A stretch of 64,000 nucleotides of DNA from Mycobacterium seoulense (GTDB lineage: Bacteria; Actinomycetota; Actinomycetes; Mycobacteriales; Mycobacteriaceae), in assembly GCF_010731595.1 (NCBI RefSeq), contig NZ_AP022582.1:1-64000 (forward strand), read 5' to 3'. Made by a program: the position numbers and the translations under genes. The notes under the pieces are model-generated. The model was given only the letters and a program-made list of their open reading frames with translations, did no database searches and was not told the DNA's origin. Shown piece by piece: positions 28,555-37,758 of this stretch (the stretch's first letter is position 1; each line of letters starts with the position of its first letter).

Positions 28555-28760
28555 GGTGCCGAAGTTAGCGATGTGAAAACACGGATCGGGTCGCGGACCC
28601 GGGTGTGAGACCTTCTGCAAGCCAATCGTTACCTGCTCGCGACCGTCGTTTCGCTCACCGCGAACCGCGCGGCGGGGGCCGTCGGGGCAGCGGGCCCGCC
28701 GCGTCCACTAGCCTGCAGCTGACAGGTCTGTCGACTTCGACACCAACGGAAGGGGTGACC

Positions 28761-29778
<1,018 letters not shown>

Positions 29779-29902
29779 TTACTACCCGTGCGGTTCGCGT
29801 CGGTGTCGTCGCCGCCGTCGGCGCTGGCAGAAAGCGGTGCCGGGCGGCGCATTCGGGCGCGCCAAGGACGGTCGCGCCGGGTGGCTGTGTAATCCTGGGG
29901 AA

Positions 29903-30928
29903 ATGACGTCCCAGCGCCCTTCGCGCGGCACCGGTCGGGTTCCGGTGCTGCGCGACGAGTGGCGGGAACCGCTTCGGGCCCTGCGTGACCCGATCGCCCG
30001 CGACGGCGGACGGACCCGGGCCGACCGGGAGCGGCCGCGCCGGTGGCGCAAACAGACCTGGCTGGGGCGCTTCGTATCCACCTACGGCTGGCGCGCTTAC
30101 GCGCTGCCCGTGCTTGCGGCGGTCACGGCGGTGGTCATCTACCAGACGGTGACCGGCACCGCGGCGACGAAGCCCATGGCGAACCAGCCCATCCAGAGTC
30201 CGCAGGCGATCGGCGAGGTGGGCACGTCGATCATCGACGCGCCACCTCGCGGGCTCGCCGCGTTCGACGCCAACCTGCCCGCCGGGACGCTGCCGGACGG
30301 CGGCCCGTTCACCGAGGCGGGCGACAAGACCTGGCACGTGGTGCCCGGCACGACGCCGCAGATCGGCCAGGGCACCGTCAAGGTGTTCCGGTACACCGTG
30401 GAGGTGGAGGACGGCATCGACCCCACGATGTTCGGCGGCGACAACGCTTTTGCCCAGATGGTCGACCAGACGCTGGCCAATCCCAAGGGCTGGACCCACA
30501 ATCCGCAATTCGCGTTCATCCGGATCGACGACGGAAAGCCCGACTTCCGGATCTCACTGGTGTCTCCGGTGACGGTCCGCGAGGGTTGTGGCTACGAATT
30601 CCGGCTCGAGACCTCCTGCTACAACCCGTCATTCGGCAGGGATCGGCAGTCGCGGGTCTTCATCAACGAGGCGCGCTGGGTACGCGGGGCCGTCCCGTTC
30701 GAGGGGGACATCGGTTCCTACCGGCAGTACGTGATCAACCACGAGGTCGGCCACGCCATCGGGTACGTGCGCCACGAGCCGTGTGAACAGCAGGGCGCCC
30801 TGGCGCCGGTGATGATGCAACAGACGTTCTCCACGTCGAATAACGACGCCGCCCAGTTCGATCCGGACTTCGTCAAGGCCGACGGGAAGACCTGCCGCTT
30901 CAATCCCTGGCCATTCCCGATCGCCTGA
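29903..30928 (+). CDS. DUF3152 membrane-anchored zincin-like protein
   Basis: 341 aa. After a basic N-terminus and an anchor helix (AYALPVLAAVTAVVIYQTV) comes an exported domain with ARWVRGAVPFEGDIGSYRQY, the metalloprotease-type VINHEVGHAIGYVRHEPC (HExxH plus a third histidine) and a final CRFNPWPFP. Four cysteines (GCGYEF, TSCYNPS, PCEQQ, TCRF) probably form disulfides. This is the DUF3152 layout (Rv3207c). Protease activity is inferred from the motif only. Confidence 0.82.
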   Translation: MTSQRPSRGTGRVPVLRDEWREPLRALRDPIARDGGRTRADRERPRRWRKQTWLGRFVSTYGWRAYALPVLAAVTAVVIYQTVTGTAATKPMANQPIQSPQAIGEVGTSIIDAPPRGLAAFDANLPAGTLPDGGPFTEAGDKTWHVVPGTTPQIGQGTVKVFRYTVEVEDGIDPTMFGGDNAFAQMVDQTLANPKGWTHNPQFAFIRIDDGKPDFRISLVSPVTVREGCGYEFRLETSCYNPSFGRDRQSRVFINEARWVRGAVPFEGDIGSYRQYVINHEVGHAIGYVRHEPCEQQGALAPVMMQQTFSTSNNDAAQFDPDFVKADGKTCRFNPWPFPIA

Positions 30929-31011
30929 CCTGGCTCGATTGCCGTGCACCGCGGCGGCTGCTGTAGTGGGTGTAGACGGACCGCAAATCGAGATCGAGGA
31001 GATGTTCGGGC

Positions 31012-32199
31012 GTGTCGACATCCCAGACATCGCTGCCGCCCCTGGTGGAGCCGGCGGACCAGCTGACCCGCGATGAGGTGGCCCGCTACAGCCGTCATCT
31101 GATCATTCCGGGCCTGGGCGTCGACGGGCAGAAGCGGCTCAAGAACGCGCGCGTGCTGGTGATCGGCGCGGGCGGGCTCGGCGCGCCGACGCTGCTGTAC
31201 CTGGCCGCGGCCGGCGTCGGGACGATCGGCATCGTCGATTTCGACGTCGTGGACGAGTCCAACCTGCAGCGCCAGATCATCCACGGCGTGGCCGACGTCG
31301 GGCGGTCCAAGGCCCGGTCGGCGCGCGAGTCGATCGCCGCGATCAACCCGTTGGTCGAGGTGCGCCTGCACGAGTTCCGGCTGGATTCGCGCAACGCCGT
31401 CGAGCTGTTCGCGCAGTACGACCTGATCGTGGACGGCACGGACAACTTCGCCACCCGGTATCTGGTCAACGACGCCGCCGTGCTGGCCGCCAAGCCGTAC
31501 GTGTGGGGGTCGATCTACCGGTTCGAGGGGCAGGTCTCGGTGTTCTGGGAGGACGCGCCGTGCGGGCGCGGCCTCAACTATCGCGACCTCTACCCCGAGC
31601 CGCCGCCGCCCGGCACCGTGCCGTCATGCGCTGAGGGCGGGGTGCTGGGCATCGTCTGCGCCTCGATCGCGTCGGTGATGGGCACCGAGGCGATCAAACT
31701 CATCACCGGGATCGGCGAGTCGCTGCTGGGCCGGTTGATGATCTACGACGCGCTGGAAATGTCCTACCGCACCATCACGATCCGCAAGGACCCGGCCTCG
31801 CCGAAGATCACCGGGCTGATCGACTACGAGCAGTATTGCGGTGCAACGACGGACGACGCCGCTCCGGTCGTCACCGGCTCGACCATCACCCCGCGCGAGC
31901 TGCGCGAGTTGCTGGACTCGGGCAAGAAGCTGGCGTTGATCGACGTCCGCGAGCCCGCGGAGTGGGACATCGTGCACATCGACGGGGCCCAGCTGATTCC
32001 GCAGTCGTCGATCAACTCCGGTGAGGGTCTGGCAAAGCTGCCGCAGGATCGCATGCCGGTGCTGTACTGCAAGACGGGGGTGCGCTCGGCCGAGGCGCTG
32101 GCAGCGGTGCACAAGGCCGGGTTCTCCGATGCGGTGCACCTGCAGGGCGGCATTGTGGCGTGGGCGCAGCAGATGCAGCCCGACATGGTGATGTACTGA
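31012..32199 (+). CDS. moeZ: Adenylyltransferase/sulfurtransferase MoeZ (MoeB-rhodanese fusion)
   Basis: 395 aa joining an E1-like domain (VLVIGAGGLGAPTLLYLAAA, DESNLQRQIIHG, DLIVDGTDNFATRYLVNDAA) to a C-terminal rhodanese (LALIDVREPAEWDIVHIDGA, active-site Cys353 in LYCKTGVRSAE). It activates small sulfur carriers such as MoaD, CysO and ThiS by adenylation and loads sulfur, for molybdopterin and cysteine synthesis. Start GTG 31012. Equivalent to Rv3206c (moeB1/moeZ). Confidence 0.94.
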   Translation: MSTSQTSLPPLVEPADQLTRDEVARYSRHLIIPGLGVDGQKRLKNARVLVIGAGGLGAPTLLYLAAAGVGTIGIVDFDVVDESNLQRQIIHGVADVGRSKARSARESIAAINPLVEVRLHEFRLDSRNAVELFAQYDLIVDGTDNFATRYLVNDAAVLAAKPYVWGSIYRFEGQVSVFWEDAPCGRGLNYRDLYPEPPPPGTVPSCAEGGVLGIVCASIASVMGTEAIKLITGIGESLLGRLMIYDALEMSYRTITIRKDPASPKITGLIDYEQYCGATTDDAAPVVTGSTITPRELRELLDSGKKLALIDVREPAEWDIVHIDGAQLIPQSSINSGEGLAKLPQDRMPVLYCKTGVRSAEALAAVHKAGFSDAVHLQGGIVAWAQQMQPDMVMY

Positions 32200-32201
32200 G
32201 C

Positions 32202-32299
32202 CGACCCGCCGCGCCCGGCTTCGCCGCGCTCGCGATCGCCGCAGCATATCCGCGGCGACCCGCCGCGCCCGGCTTCGCCGCGCTCGCGATCGCCGCAGC
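32202..32299. repeat. Two 44-base direct repeats in the moeZ downstream gap
   Basis: 32202-32245 and 32256-32299 are identical, separated by ATATCCGCGG. Each unit contains GCGATCGC and is almost pure G+C. They fill nearly the whole 122-base gap between moeZ and the next gene. The unit resembles short dispersed intergenic repeats of M. avium complex genomes, but I cannot test its copy number here. Confidence 0.85.
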
Positions 32300-32321
32300 T
32301 GGCCTCGTCTAAGCTTCCGGT

Positions 32322-33176
32322 GTGACAGTCGAGCCACCGCCGGAGCATGTGCTGGCGGCGTTCGGTTTGACCGGCGTGCAGCCCGTCTATCTGGGGGCTA
32401 GCTGGGAAGGCGGCTGGCGCTGCGGCGAAGTCGTCCTGTCGCTGGTGGCCGACCACGCCCGGGCGGCTTGGTCGGCCCGGGTGCGGGAGACGTTGTTCGT
32501 CGACGGCGTTCGGCTGGCCCGTCCGGTCCGCTCGACCGACGGGCGCTACGTGGTTTCCGGATGGCGGGCGGACACCTTCGTCGCCGGCACGCCCGAACCC
32601 AGGCATGACGAGGTGGTCTCGGCGGCGGTCCGCCTGCACGAGGCGACCGGCAAACTCGAGCGTCCCCGGTTTCTGACCCAGGGCCCCACCGCGCCGTGGG
32701 GTGACGTCGACATCTTCATCGCCGCCGACCGCGCCGCCTGGGAGGAACGGCCGTTGGCCTCGGTGCCCCCGGGCGCCCGGACCGCCCCGCCGACGGCGGA
32801 CGCGCAGCGGTCGGTGGAGCTGATCAACCAGCTGGCCACGCTGCGCCGTCCGACCAAGAGCCCGAACCAGCTGGTGCACGGGGACCTCTACGGGACAGTG
32901 CTTTTCATCGGCACGGCCGCCCCGGGGATCACCGACATCACCCCCTACTGGCGGCCCGCGTCGTGGGCGGCCGGCGTCGTCGTCGTTGACGCCCTGTCCT
33001 GGGGCGAGGCCGACGACGGACTCATCGAACGCTGGAACGCGCTGCCGGAGTGGCCGCAGATGTTGTTGCGCGCCTTGATGTTCCGCCTGGCGGTCCATGC
33101 GCTGCACCCACGGTCGACGGCCGAGGCCTTCCCCGGGCTGGCCCGCACCGCGGCGCTGGTCCGGCTGGTGCTCTAG
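32322..33176 (+). CDS. TIGR02569-like actinobacterial protein, kinase-like fold
   Basis: 284 aa. The segment PNQLVHGDLYGTVLFIGTAA resembles the HGDxxxxN catalytic loop of aminoglycoside-phosphotransferase-like kinases, with G in place of the usual metal-binding N spacing, and ITPYWRPASWAAGVVVVDAL follows. TAAGCT at 32310-32315 six bases before the GTG suggests a leaderless transcript. Equivalent to Rv3205c. Substrate unknown; it may be a pseudo-enzyme. Confidence 0.75.
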   Translation: MTVEPPPEHVLAAFGLTGVQPVYLGASWEGGWRCGEVVLSLVADHARAAWSARVRETLFVDGVRLARPVRSTDGRYVVSGWRADTFVAGTPEPRHDEVVSAAVRLHEATGKLERPRFLTQGPTAPWGDVDIFIAADRAAWEERPLASVPPGARTAPPTADAQRSVELINQLATLRRPTKSPNQLVHGDLYGTVLFIGTAAPGITDITPYWRPASWAAGVVVVDALSWGEADDGLIERWNALPEWPQMLLRALMFRLAVHALHPRSTAEAFPGLARTAALVRLVL

Positions 33177-33475
33177 CGCCGGAAGTCGTAACGGACCTCG
33201 CCCAGCGCGATCCTGCCGTCGGTGGCCAGGACGCCCTCGGCGCGCAGCAGCGCCAGCTGACGGGTGGTCAGATGGCGCGCCGGGCGCCCCGAGGCGGTGA
33301 TCACGCGGTGCCACGGCAGGTCCGAGGAGTCGGTCCGCATGATCCAACCGACGATGCGCGGGCTGGAAAGCCCTGCGGCGGCGGCGATGTCGCCGTAGGT
33401 GGCGACCCTGCCCGGCGGGATGGCCGCGACCAGCGCGCGCACCCGCTCGACCTGCTCGTCGGTGACCGGCGCCAC
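33173..33475 (-). CDS. Alkyltransferase-like DNA-binding protein (ATL)
   Basis: 100 aa. Matches the DNA-binding half of O6-alkylguanine alkyltransferases: VRALVAAIPPGRVATYGDIA, SSPRIVGWIMRTD and DLPWHRVITASGR. The active-site PCHRV cysteine is replaced by Trp55, the mark of ATL proteins, which flag alkylated bases for nucleotide excision repair instead of repairing them. GTG 33475 overlaps or abuts the lipV stop, so the two are co-transcribed. Equivalent to Rv3204. Confidence 0.88.
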   Translation of the reverse strand: MAPVTDEQVERVRALVAAIPPGRVATYGDIAAAAGLSSPRIVGWIMRTDSSDLPWHRVITASGRPARHLTTRQLALLRAEGVLATDGRIALGEVRYDFRR

Positions 33476-33477
33476 GG

Positions 33478-34263
33478 TCAGCCGACCCCCAGCAGCTCGC
33501 GCGTCAGCGCGGCCACCTCCGCGGGGGCGGCGTAGGGCACCATGTGGTTGCAGTCGACATCCAGCAACCGAAAGCCCGATCCCAACCGCTCCTGCAGCCC
33601 GGTGATCAATTGGTCGCTCACGTACGGCGGGGAGGTGCGCTTGGCCCGCACCAGGGTCGTCGCCGTCCCCGCCGGCGGGAACACGATGTCGCGGGCCAGC
33701 TCGCTCCAGTACGACATCATCGCCGGCAGGCTGACGCGCCAGCCGTACCGGCCGCCCGGCAGCTCGATCAGGTGCTCGTCGATCTCGGCGTCGAGCAACG
33801 CGGGGTCGACGTCCGACCAGGAGCCGTGCACCTTTTCCAGGCGCGCTTCCTCGGCGTCGGGGTAGTCGGGCGAGGCCAGCATCGCGTCGGCGATCTCGCG
33901 CATCCACCCGCCGTCCAATCCGACCGCCGGGTCGAGCAGCAGAAGCGCCGCCACCCGGTCGGGTCGGGTCGCGGCCAGCTGCATGGCAAGGGCGGCGCCG
34001 AAGGAGTGCCCGACCACCAGCACCGGTGCCTCGGCCTCGTCGTCGAGCAGCGCGGCCATCGCCGCCACGTTGGCGTCGATGCTCCACGGCGCCGCCCACG
34101 ACGACCTGCCGTGGCCGATCAGATCCGGCGCGGCGAAGGTGATTTCGGGCAGCAGGCCGGCCAGCTGCTGCCAGCGCTGCCCGTGACCGGTCAACCCGTG
34201 CAAGGCCAGTACCCGCACCGGACCCGGGGGCCCGTAGCGGTGCACATGAAGATCCGCGGTCAC
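33478..34263 (-). CDS. lipV: Lipase/esterase LipV (alpha/beta hydrolase)
   Basis: 261 aa, start GTG 34263 (MTADLHVHRYGPPGPVRVLA). Oxyanion region ALHGLTGHGQRW, nucleophile elbow VVGHSFGA with Ser87, Asp in LLDPAVGLDG region candidates, and catalytic His in DVDCNHMVPY. Acts on short-chain acyl esters in M. tuberculosis (Rv3203). It has no signal peptide, so it is probably cytosolic. Confidence 0.9.
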   Translation of the reverse strand: MTADLHVHRYGPPGPVRVLALHGLTGHGQRWQQLAGLLPEITFAAPDLIGHGRSSWAAPWSIDANVAAMAALLDDEAEAPVLVVGHSFGAALAMQLAATRPDRVAALLLLDPAVGLDGGWMREIADAMLASPDYPDAEEARLEKVHGSWSDVDPALLDAEIDEHLIELPGGRYGWRVSLPAMMSYWSELARDIVFPPAGTATTLVRAKRTSPPYVSDQLITGLQERLGSGFRLLDVDCNHMVPYAAPAEVAALTRELLGVG

Positions 34264-34306
34264 TCGTTGATCGTGCCAGCCGCCGCGGCGGCCGTGCGTG
34301 GGCGGC

Positions 34307-34510
34307 TCAGCGTTCGTCGTCCCATTCGTCGTCGGTGGGGACGACGTAGGCCTGTTCGATCACGTCGGCCTCGTTCGCCTCGCGATCGGCAACCGTCAGA
34401 TACTCGGTGTCCAAGCCGGCCTCGTCCTCGAAGTCGACGGGCTGCAGTTGCTCCGCGGCGTCGCCTTCGGGGGCTTCGTCGTCGGGAAAGCCGCGTTCGA
34501 CGTCTGTCAC
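34307..34510 (-). CDS. Small acidic conserved hypothetical protein
   Basis: 67 aa from a GTG at 34510: MTDVERGFPDDEAPEGDAAE, rich in Asp and Glu (about a third of residues), ending VVPTDDEWDDER. No membrane segment or cysteine. It is transcribed away from adnA with about 110 bases between the starts. Codon use matches neighbours and the frame is clean, so it is likely real. Function unknown. Confidence 0.6.
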   Translation of the reverse strand: MTDVERGFPDDEAPEGDAAEQLQPVDFEDEAGLDTEYLTVADREANEADVIEQAYVVPTDDEWDDER

Positions 34511-34591
34511 GATTACCTACCTTTCTCACCGTTCGTCGGGCTGCTCGCGGCCTCCAGCGTAGGGGTCGTGGGCGGTTCGGGTCGGGCCGAC

Positions 34592-34614
34592 TTGTCAGAC
34601 CCTGGTGATTGCAT
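34592..34614 (+). promoter_or_regulatory. Candidate RecA-independent (PafBC-type) damage promoter of adnAB
   Basis: TTGTCAGAC (34592-34600), exactly eight bases, then TTGCAT (34609-34614). The mycobacterial RecA-NDp/PafBC element is TTGTCRGTG-N8-TAnnnT. Transcription from here would start at or next to the ATG at 34621, making adnA leaderless. Confidence 0.5.
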
Positions 34615-34620
34615 GCAGCC

Positions 34621-37600
34621 ATGTCGTACACCTGGGGCACCGAGGCGCGGGCCGTGCTGGCGCCGGGCGTGCGCGGGCCGGTCCGGGTGCTGGGCGGGCC
34701 CGGCACCGGCAAGAGCAGCCTGCTGGTCGAGGCCGCGGTCGCCCAGATCGACGCCGGCCTCGCCCCGGAATCGGTTCTGCTGCTTACCGGTTCCGGCCGG
34801 CTGGGGACGACGGCGCGCAGCAGGTTGACGACGGCGCTGCTGCGGCCCCGCTCCACCGGGCCCGGCCGGGCCGCCGTCCGCGAACCGCTGGTGCGCACCG
34901 TGCACGGCTACTCCTACGCGGTGCTGCGCCGGGCCGCCGAGCGGGCCGGCGATGCGCCCCCGCGGCTGGTCACCAGCGCCGAACAGGACGCCATCATCCG
35001 CGAGTTGCTGGCCGGTGACCTCGAGGACGGCCCGCGCGCGGCGGCGGCGTGGCCCGCGCATCTGCACCCCGCGCTGGCGACCGCGGGGTTCGCCACCGAG
35101 CTGCGAAACATGTTGGCGCGCTGCGCCGAACGTGGCGTGGACCCGCAGGAACTGGAGCGGCTCGGCCGTCGGTACCGGCGCCCGGAATGGACCGCCGCGG
35201 GCCAGTTCGCCCGGCAGTACGAACAGGTGATGCTGCTGCGGGCGGCGGTCGGCACCGCGGCCCCCCAGGCGACGACGCCCGCCCTGGGGGCCGCCGAGCT
35301 GGTGGGCGCCGCCCTGGAGGCCTTCGCCGTCGATCCTGAGCTGCTGGCCGCCGAACGGGCGCGGGTGCGGGTCTTGTTGGTCGACGACGCCCAGCAGCTC
35401 GACCCGCAGGCGGCCCACCTGGTCCGGGTGCTCGCGGCCGGCGCCGAGCTGGCGTTGATCGCCGGCGACCCCAACCAGGCGGTGTTCGGCTTCCGCGGCG
35501 GTGAATCCGCGGGGCTGCTGACCGGCGATTCACCGTCGGTGACGATGACCGTCTCGCACCGCTGCGCGCCGGCGGTGGCGCGCGCCGTCAGTGGCGTCGC
35601 GCAGCGGCTGCCCGGCGGTAGCGGCGGCAGGCGGATCGAGGGCACGGGGTCCGAGGAGGGATCGGTCACGGTGCGCCTGGCCGCGTCGGCGCACGCGGAG
35701 GCGGCGATGATCGCCGACGCGCTACGGCGCGCGCACCTGATCGACGGCGTGCCGTGGTCGCAGATGGCGGTCATCGTCCGGTCCGTGCCGCGGGCCGGCG
35801 CCCGATTGCCGCGCGCGCTGGCCGCCGCGGGGGTGCCGGTGGCGGCCCCCGCGGCGAGCGGACCGCTGTCCGACGAGCCGGCGGCCCGGGCGCTGCTCAC
35901 GGTCCTGGGGGCCACCGCCGACGGGCTCGACGGCGAGCGGGCCCTGGCGCTGCTGACCGGCCCGATCGGCCGCGTCGACCCGGTTTCGCTGCGGCAGCTG
36001 CGCCGAAAACTGCAGCGCGCCAACCCCGATCGCGTGCCGGGTGATGCCGCGGACCTGCTGGCCGAGGCGCTGTCCGGTGACGCTCCGCCACCGGGCCCGC
36101 AGTTTCGCGCGGTGCACCACGTCCGCGCGGTGCTGGACGCGGCCGCGCGCTGCCATCGAGCGGGCGAAGACCCGCGCTACACGCTGTGGGCCGCCTGGCA
36201 GCGCTCCGGCTTGCAGCGGCGCTGGCTGGCGGCCGCCGAGCGCGGCGGCCCGAGCGGAGCGCAGGCCGCCCGGGACCTGGAGGCGGTGACCGCGTTGTTC
36301 GACATCACCGACCAATACGTGTCCCGCACGTCGGGTGCGTCGCTGCGGGGGCTCGTCGAGCACGTCGCCGCGCTAAACCTGCCGGGCGTGAACGAGGAGC
36401 CGGTATCCCTCGTGGAACAGGTGCGGGTGCTCAGCGCGCACGCCGCCCTGGGGCACGAATGGGACCTCGTGGTCATCGCGGGGCTGCAAGAGGGGTTGTG
36501 GCCCAACACCGTTCCGCGCGGCGGCGTGTTGGGCACCCAGCGGTTGCTGGACGTGCTGGACGGCGTGAGCGAGGACGCGTCGGTGCGGGCGCCACTGCTG
36601 GCCGAGGAACGGCGGCTGCTGGTGGCGGCGATGGGCCGGGCCCGCCGCCGGTTGCTGGTGACTGCCGTCGACAGCGACACCGGCGGCGCGGAGCACGAGG
36701 CGGCGCTGCCGTCGGACTTCTGCTACGAACTCGCGCAGTGGGCCGACGGCGGCGGCGATGTCGCTACCGCGCAACCCGTCTCGGCGCCCCGGGTGCTGTC
36801 CGCCGCGGCGCTGGTGGGCCGGCTGCGCGGCGTCGTGTGCGCGCCCGAAGGCGCGGTCGACGACGCCGCGCGCGCGTGCGCGGCACGGCAACTGGCGCGG
36901 CTGGCCCGCGCCGGGGTGCCGGGCGCCGATCCGGCCGGCTGGCACGGGCTGATCCCGGTCAGCACGAGCGAACCGCTGCGCGGCGGCGACGAGCCGGTCA
37001 CGCTGACCCCGTCGACCCTGCAGATGCTCAACGACTGCCCGCTACGCTGGCTGGCCGAACGGCATGGGGGAACCAATCCCCGCGATCTGCGTTCCACCAT
37101 CGGTTCGGTGCTGCACGCTCTGGTCGCCGAACCACAGCGCAGCGCAACGGAATTGCTGGCCGAGCTGGACCGCGCGTGGCGGCACCTGCCGTTCGAGGCG
37201 CAGTGGCATTCGGCCAACGAGCTGGCGCGGCACCGCGCGATGATCGAGGCCTTCATCGAATGGCGGGCACAGACCCGGGGCGCGCTGACCGAGGTCGGCG
37301 TCGAGGTCGAGATCGATGGAACCCTGGGCGCGCCCGGCGAGGGCGGCGGCGGTGAGGTCCGGCTGCGCGGGCGGGTCGACCGGTTGGAGCGCGACGCCGC
37401 AGGCCGGCTGGTGATCGTCGACATCAAGACGGGCAAAACGCCGGTCAGCAAGGACGATGCCCAGCAACACGCCCAGCTGGCGATGTATCAGCTGGCGGTG
37501 GCCGAAGGCATGGTCGCCGCCGGCGAGGAGCCCGGCGGCGCGCGGCTGGTCTACCTCGGCAAGGCCGGGGCCGCGGGCGCCATCGAACGGGAGCAGGATC

Positions 37601-37758
37601 CGCTGACGCCGGCCGCCCGCGACGAATGGCGCCGGCTGGTCCGGCGGGCGGCGGAGGCGACCGCGGGTCCCCGCTTCGTCGCCCGTCGCAACGACGGGTG
37701 CTCGCACTGCCCGGTTCGGCCCTCGTGTCCGGCCCACGCCGACGGGGCGGCGCAGTGA
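34621..37758 (+). CDS. adnA: Helicase-nuclease subunit AdnA
   Basis: 1045 aa. AdnAB resects double-strand ends in mycobacteria, replacing RecBCD. N-terminal UvrD-like motor: Walker A GGPGTGKSS at 25-33, LLVDDAQQLDPQAAH, and GDPNQAVFGFRGGES. C-terminal nuclease module: LVIVDIKTGKTPVSKDDAQQ with the D-x-K core and the QLAMYQLAV helix. Four cysteines (NDCPLRW, CSHCPVRPSC) suit an iron-sulfur cluster. The ATG 34621 is chosen over 34609 because it fits the promoter. Overlaps adnB by four bases. Confidence 0.93.
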   Translation: MSYTWGTEARAVLAPGVRGPVRVLGGPGTGKSSLLVEAAVAQIDAGLAPESVLLLTGSGRLGTTARSRLTTALLRPRSTGPGRAAVREPLVRTVHGYSYAVLRRAAERAGDAPPRLVTSAEQDAIIRELLAGDLEDGPRAAAAWPAHLHPALATAGFATELRNMLARCAERGVDPQELERLGRRYRRPEWTAAGQFARQYEQVMLLRAAVGTAAPQATTPALGAAELVGAALEAFAVDPELLAAERARVRVLLVDDAQQLDPQAAHLVRVLAAGAELALIAGDPNQAVFGFRGGESAGLLTGDSPSVTMTVSHRCAPAVARAVSGVAQRLPGGSGGRRIEGTGSEEGSVTVRLAASAHAEAAMIADALRRAHLIDGVPWSQMAVIVRSVPRAGARLPRALAAAGVPVAAPAASGPLSDEPAARALLTVLGATADGLDGERALALLTGPIGRVDPVSLRQLRRKLQRANPDRVPGDAADLLAEALSGDAPPPGPQFRAVHHVRAVLDAAARCHRAGEDPRYTLWAAWQRSGLQRRWLAAAERGGPSGAQAARDLEAVTALFDITDQYVSRTSGASLRGLVEHVAALNLPGVNEEPVSLVEQVRVLSAHAALGHEWDLVVIAGLQEGLWPNTVPRGGVLGTQRLLDVLDGVSEDASVRAPLLAEERRLLVAAMGRARRRLLVTAVDSDTGGAEHEAALPSDFCYELAQWADGGGDVATAQPVSAPRVLSAAALVGRLRGVVCAPEGAVDDAARACAARQLARLARAGVPGADPAGWHGLIPVSTSEPLRGGDEPVTLTPSTLQMLNDCPLRWLAERHGGTNPRDLRSTIGSVLHALVAEPQRSATELLAELDRAWRHLPFEAQWHSANELARHRAMIEAFIEWRAQTRGALTEVGVEVEIDGTLGAPGEGGGGEVRLRGRVDRLERDAAGRLVIVDIKTGKTPVSKDDAQQHAQLAMYQLAVAEGMVAAGEEPGGARLVYLGKAGAAGAIEREQDPLTPAARDEWRRLVRRAAEATAGPRFVARRNDGCSHCPVRPSCPAHADGAAQ

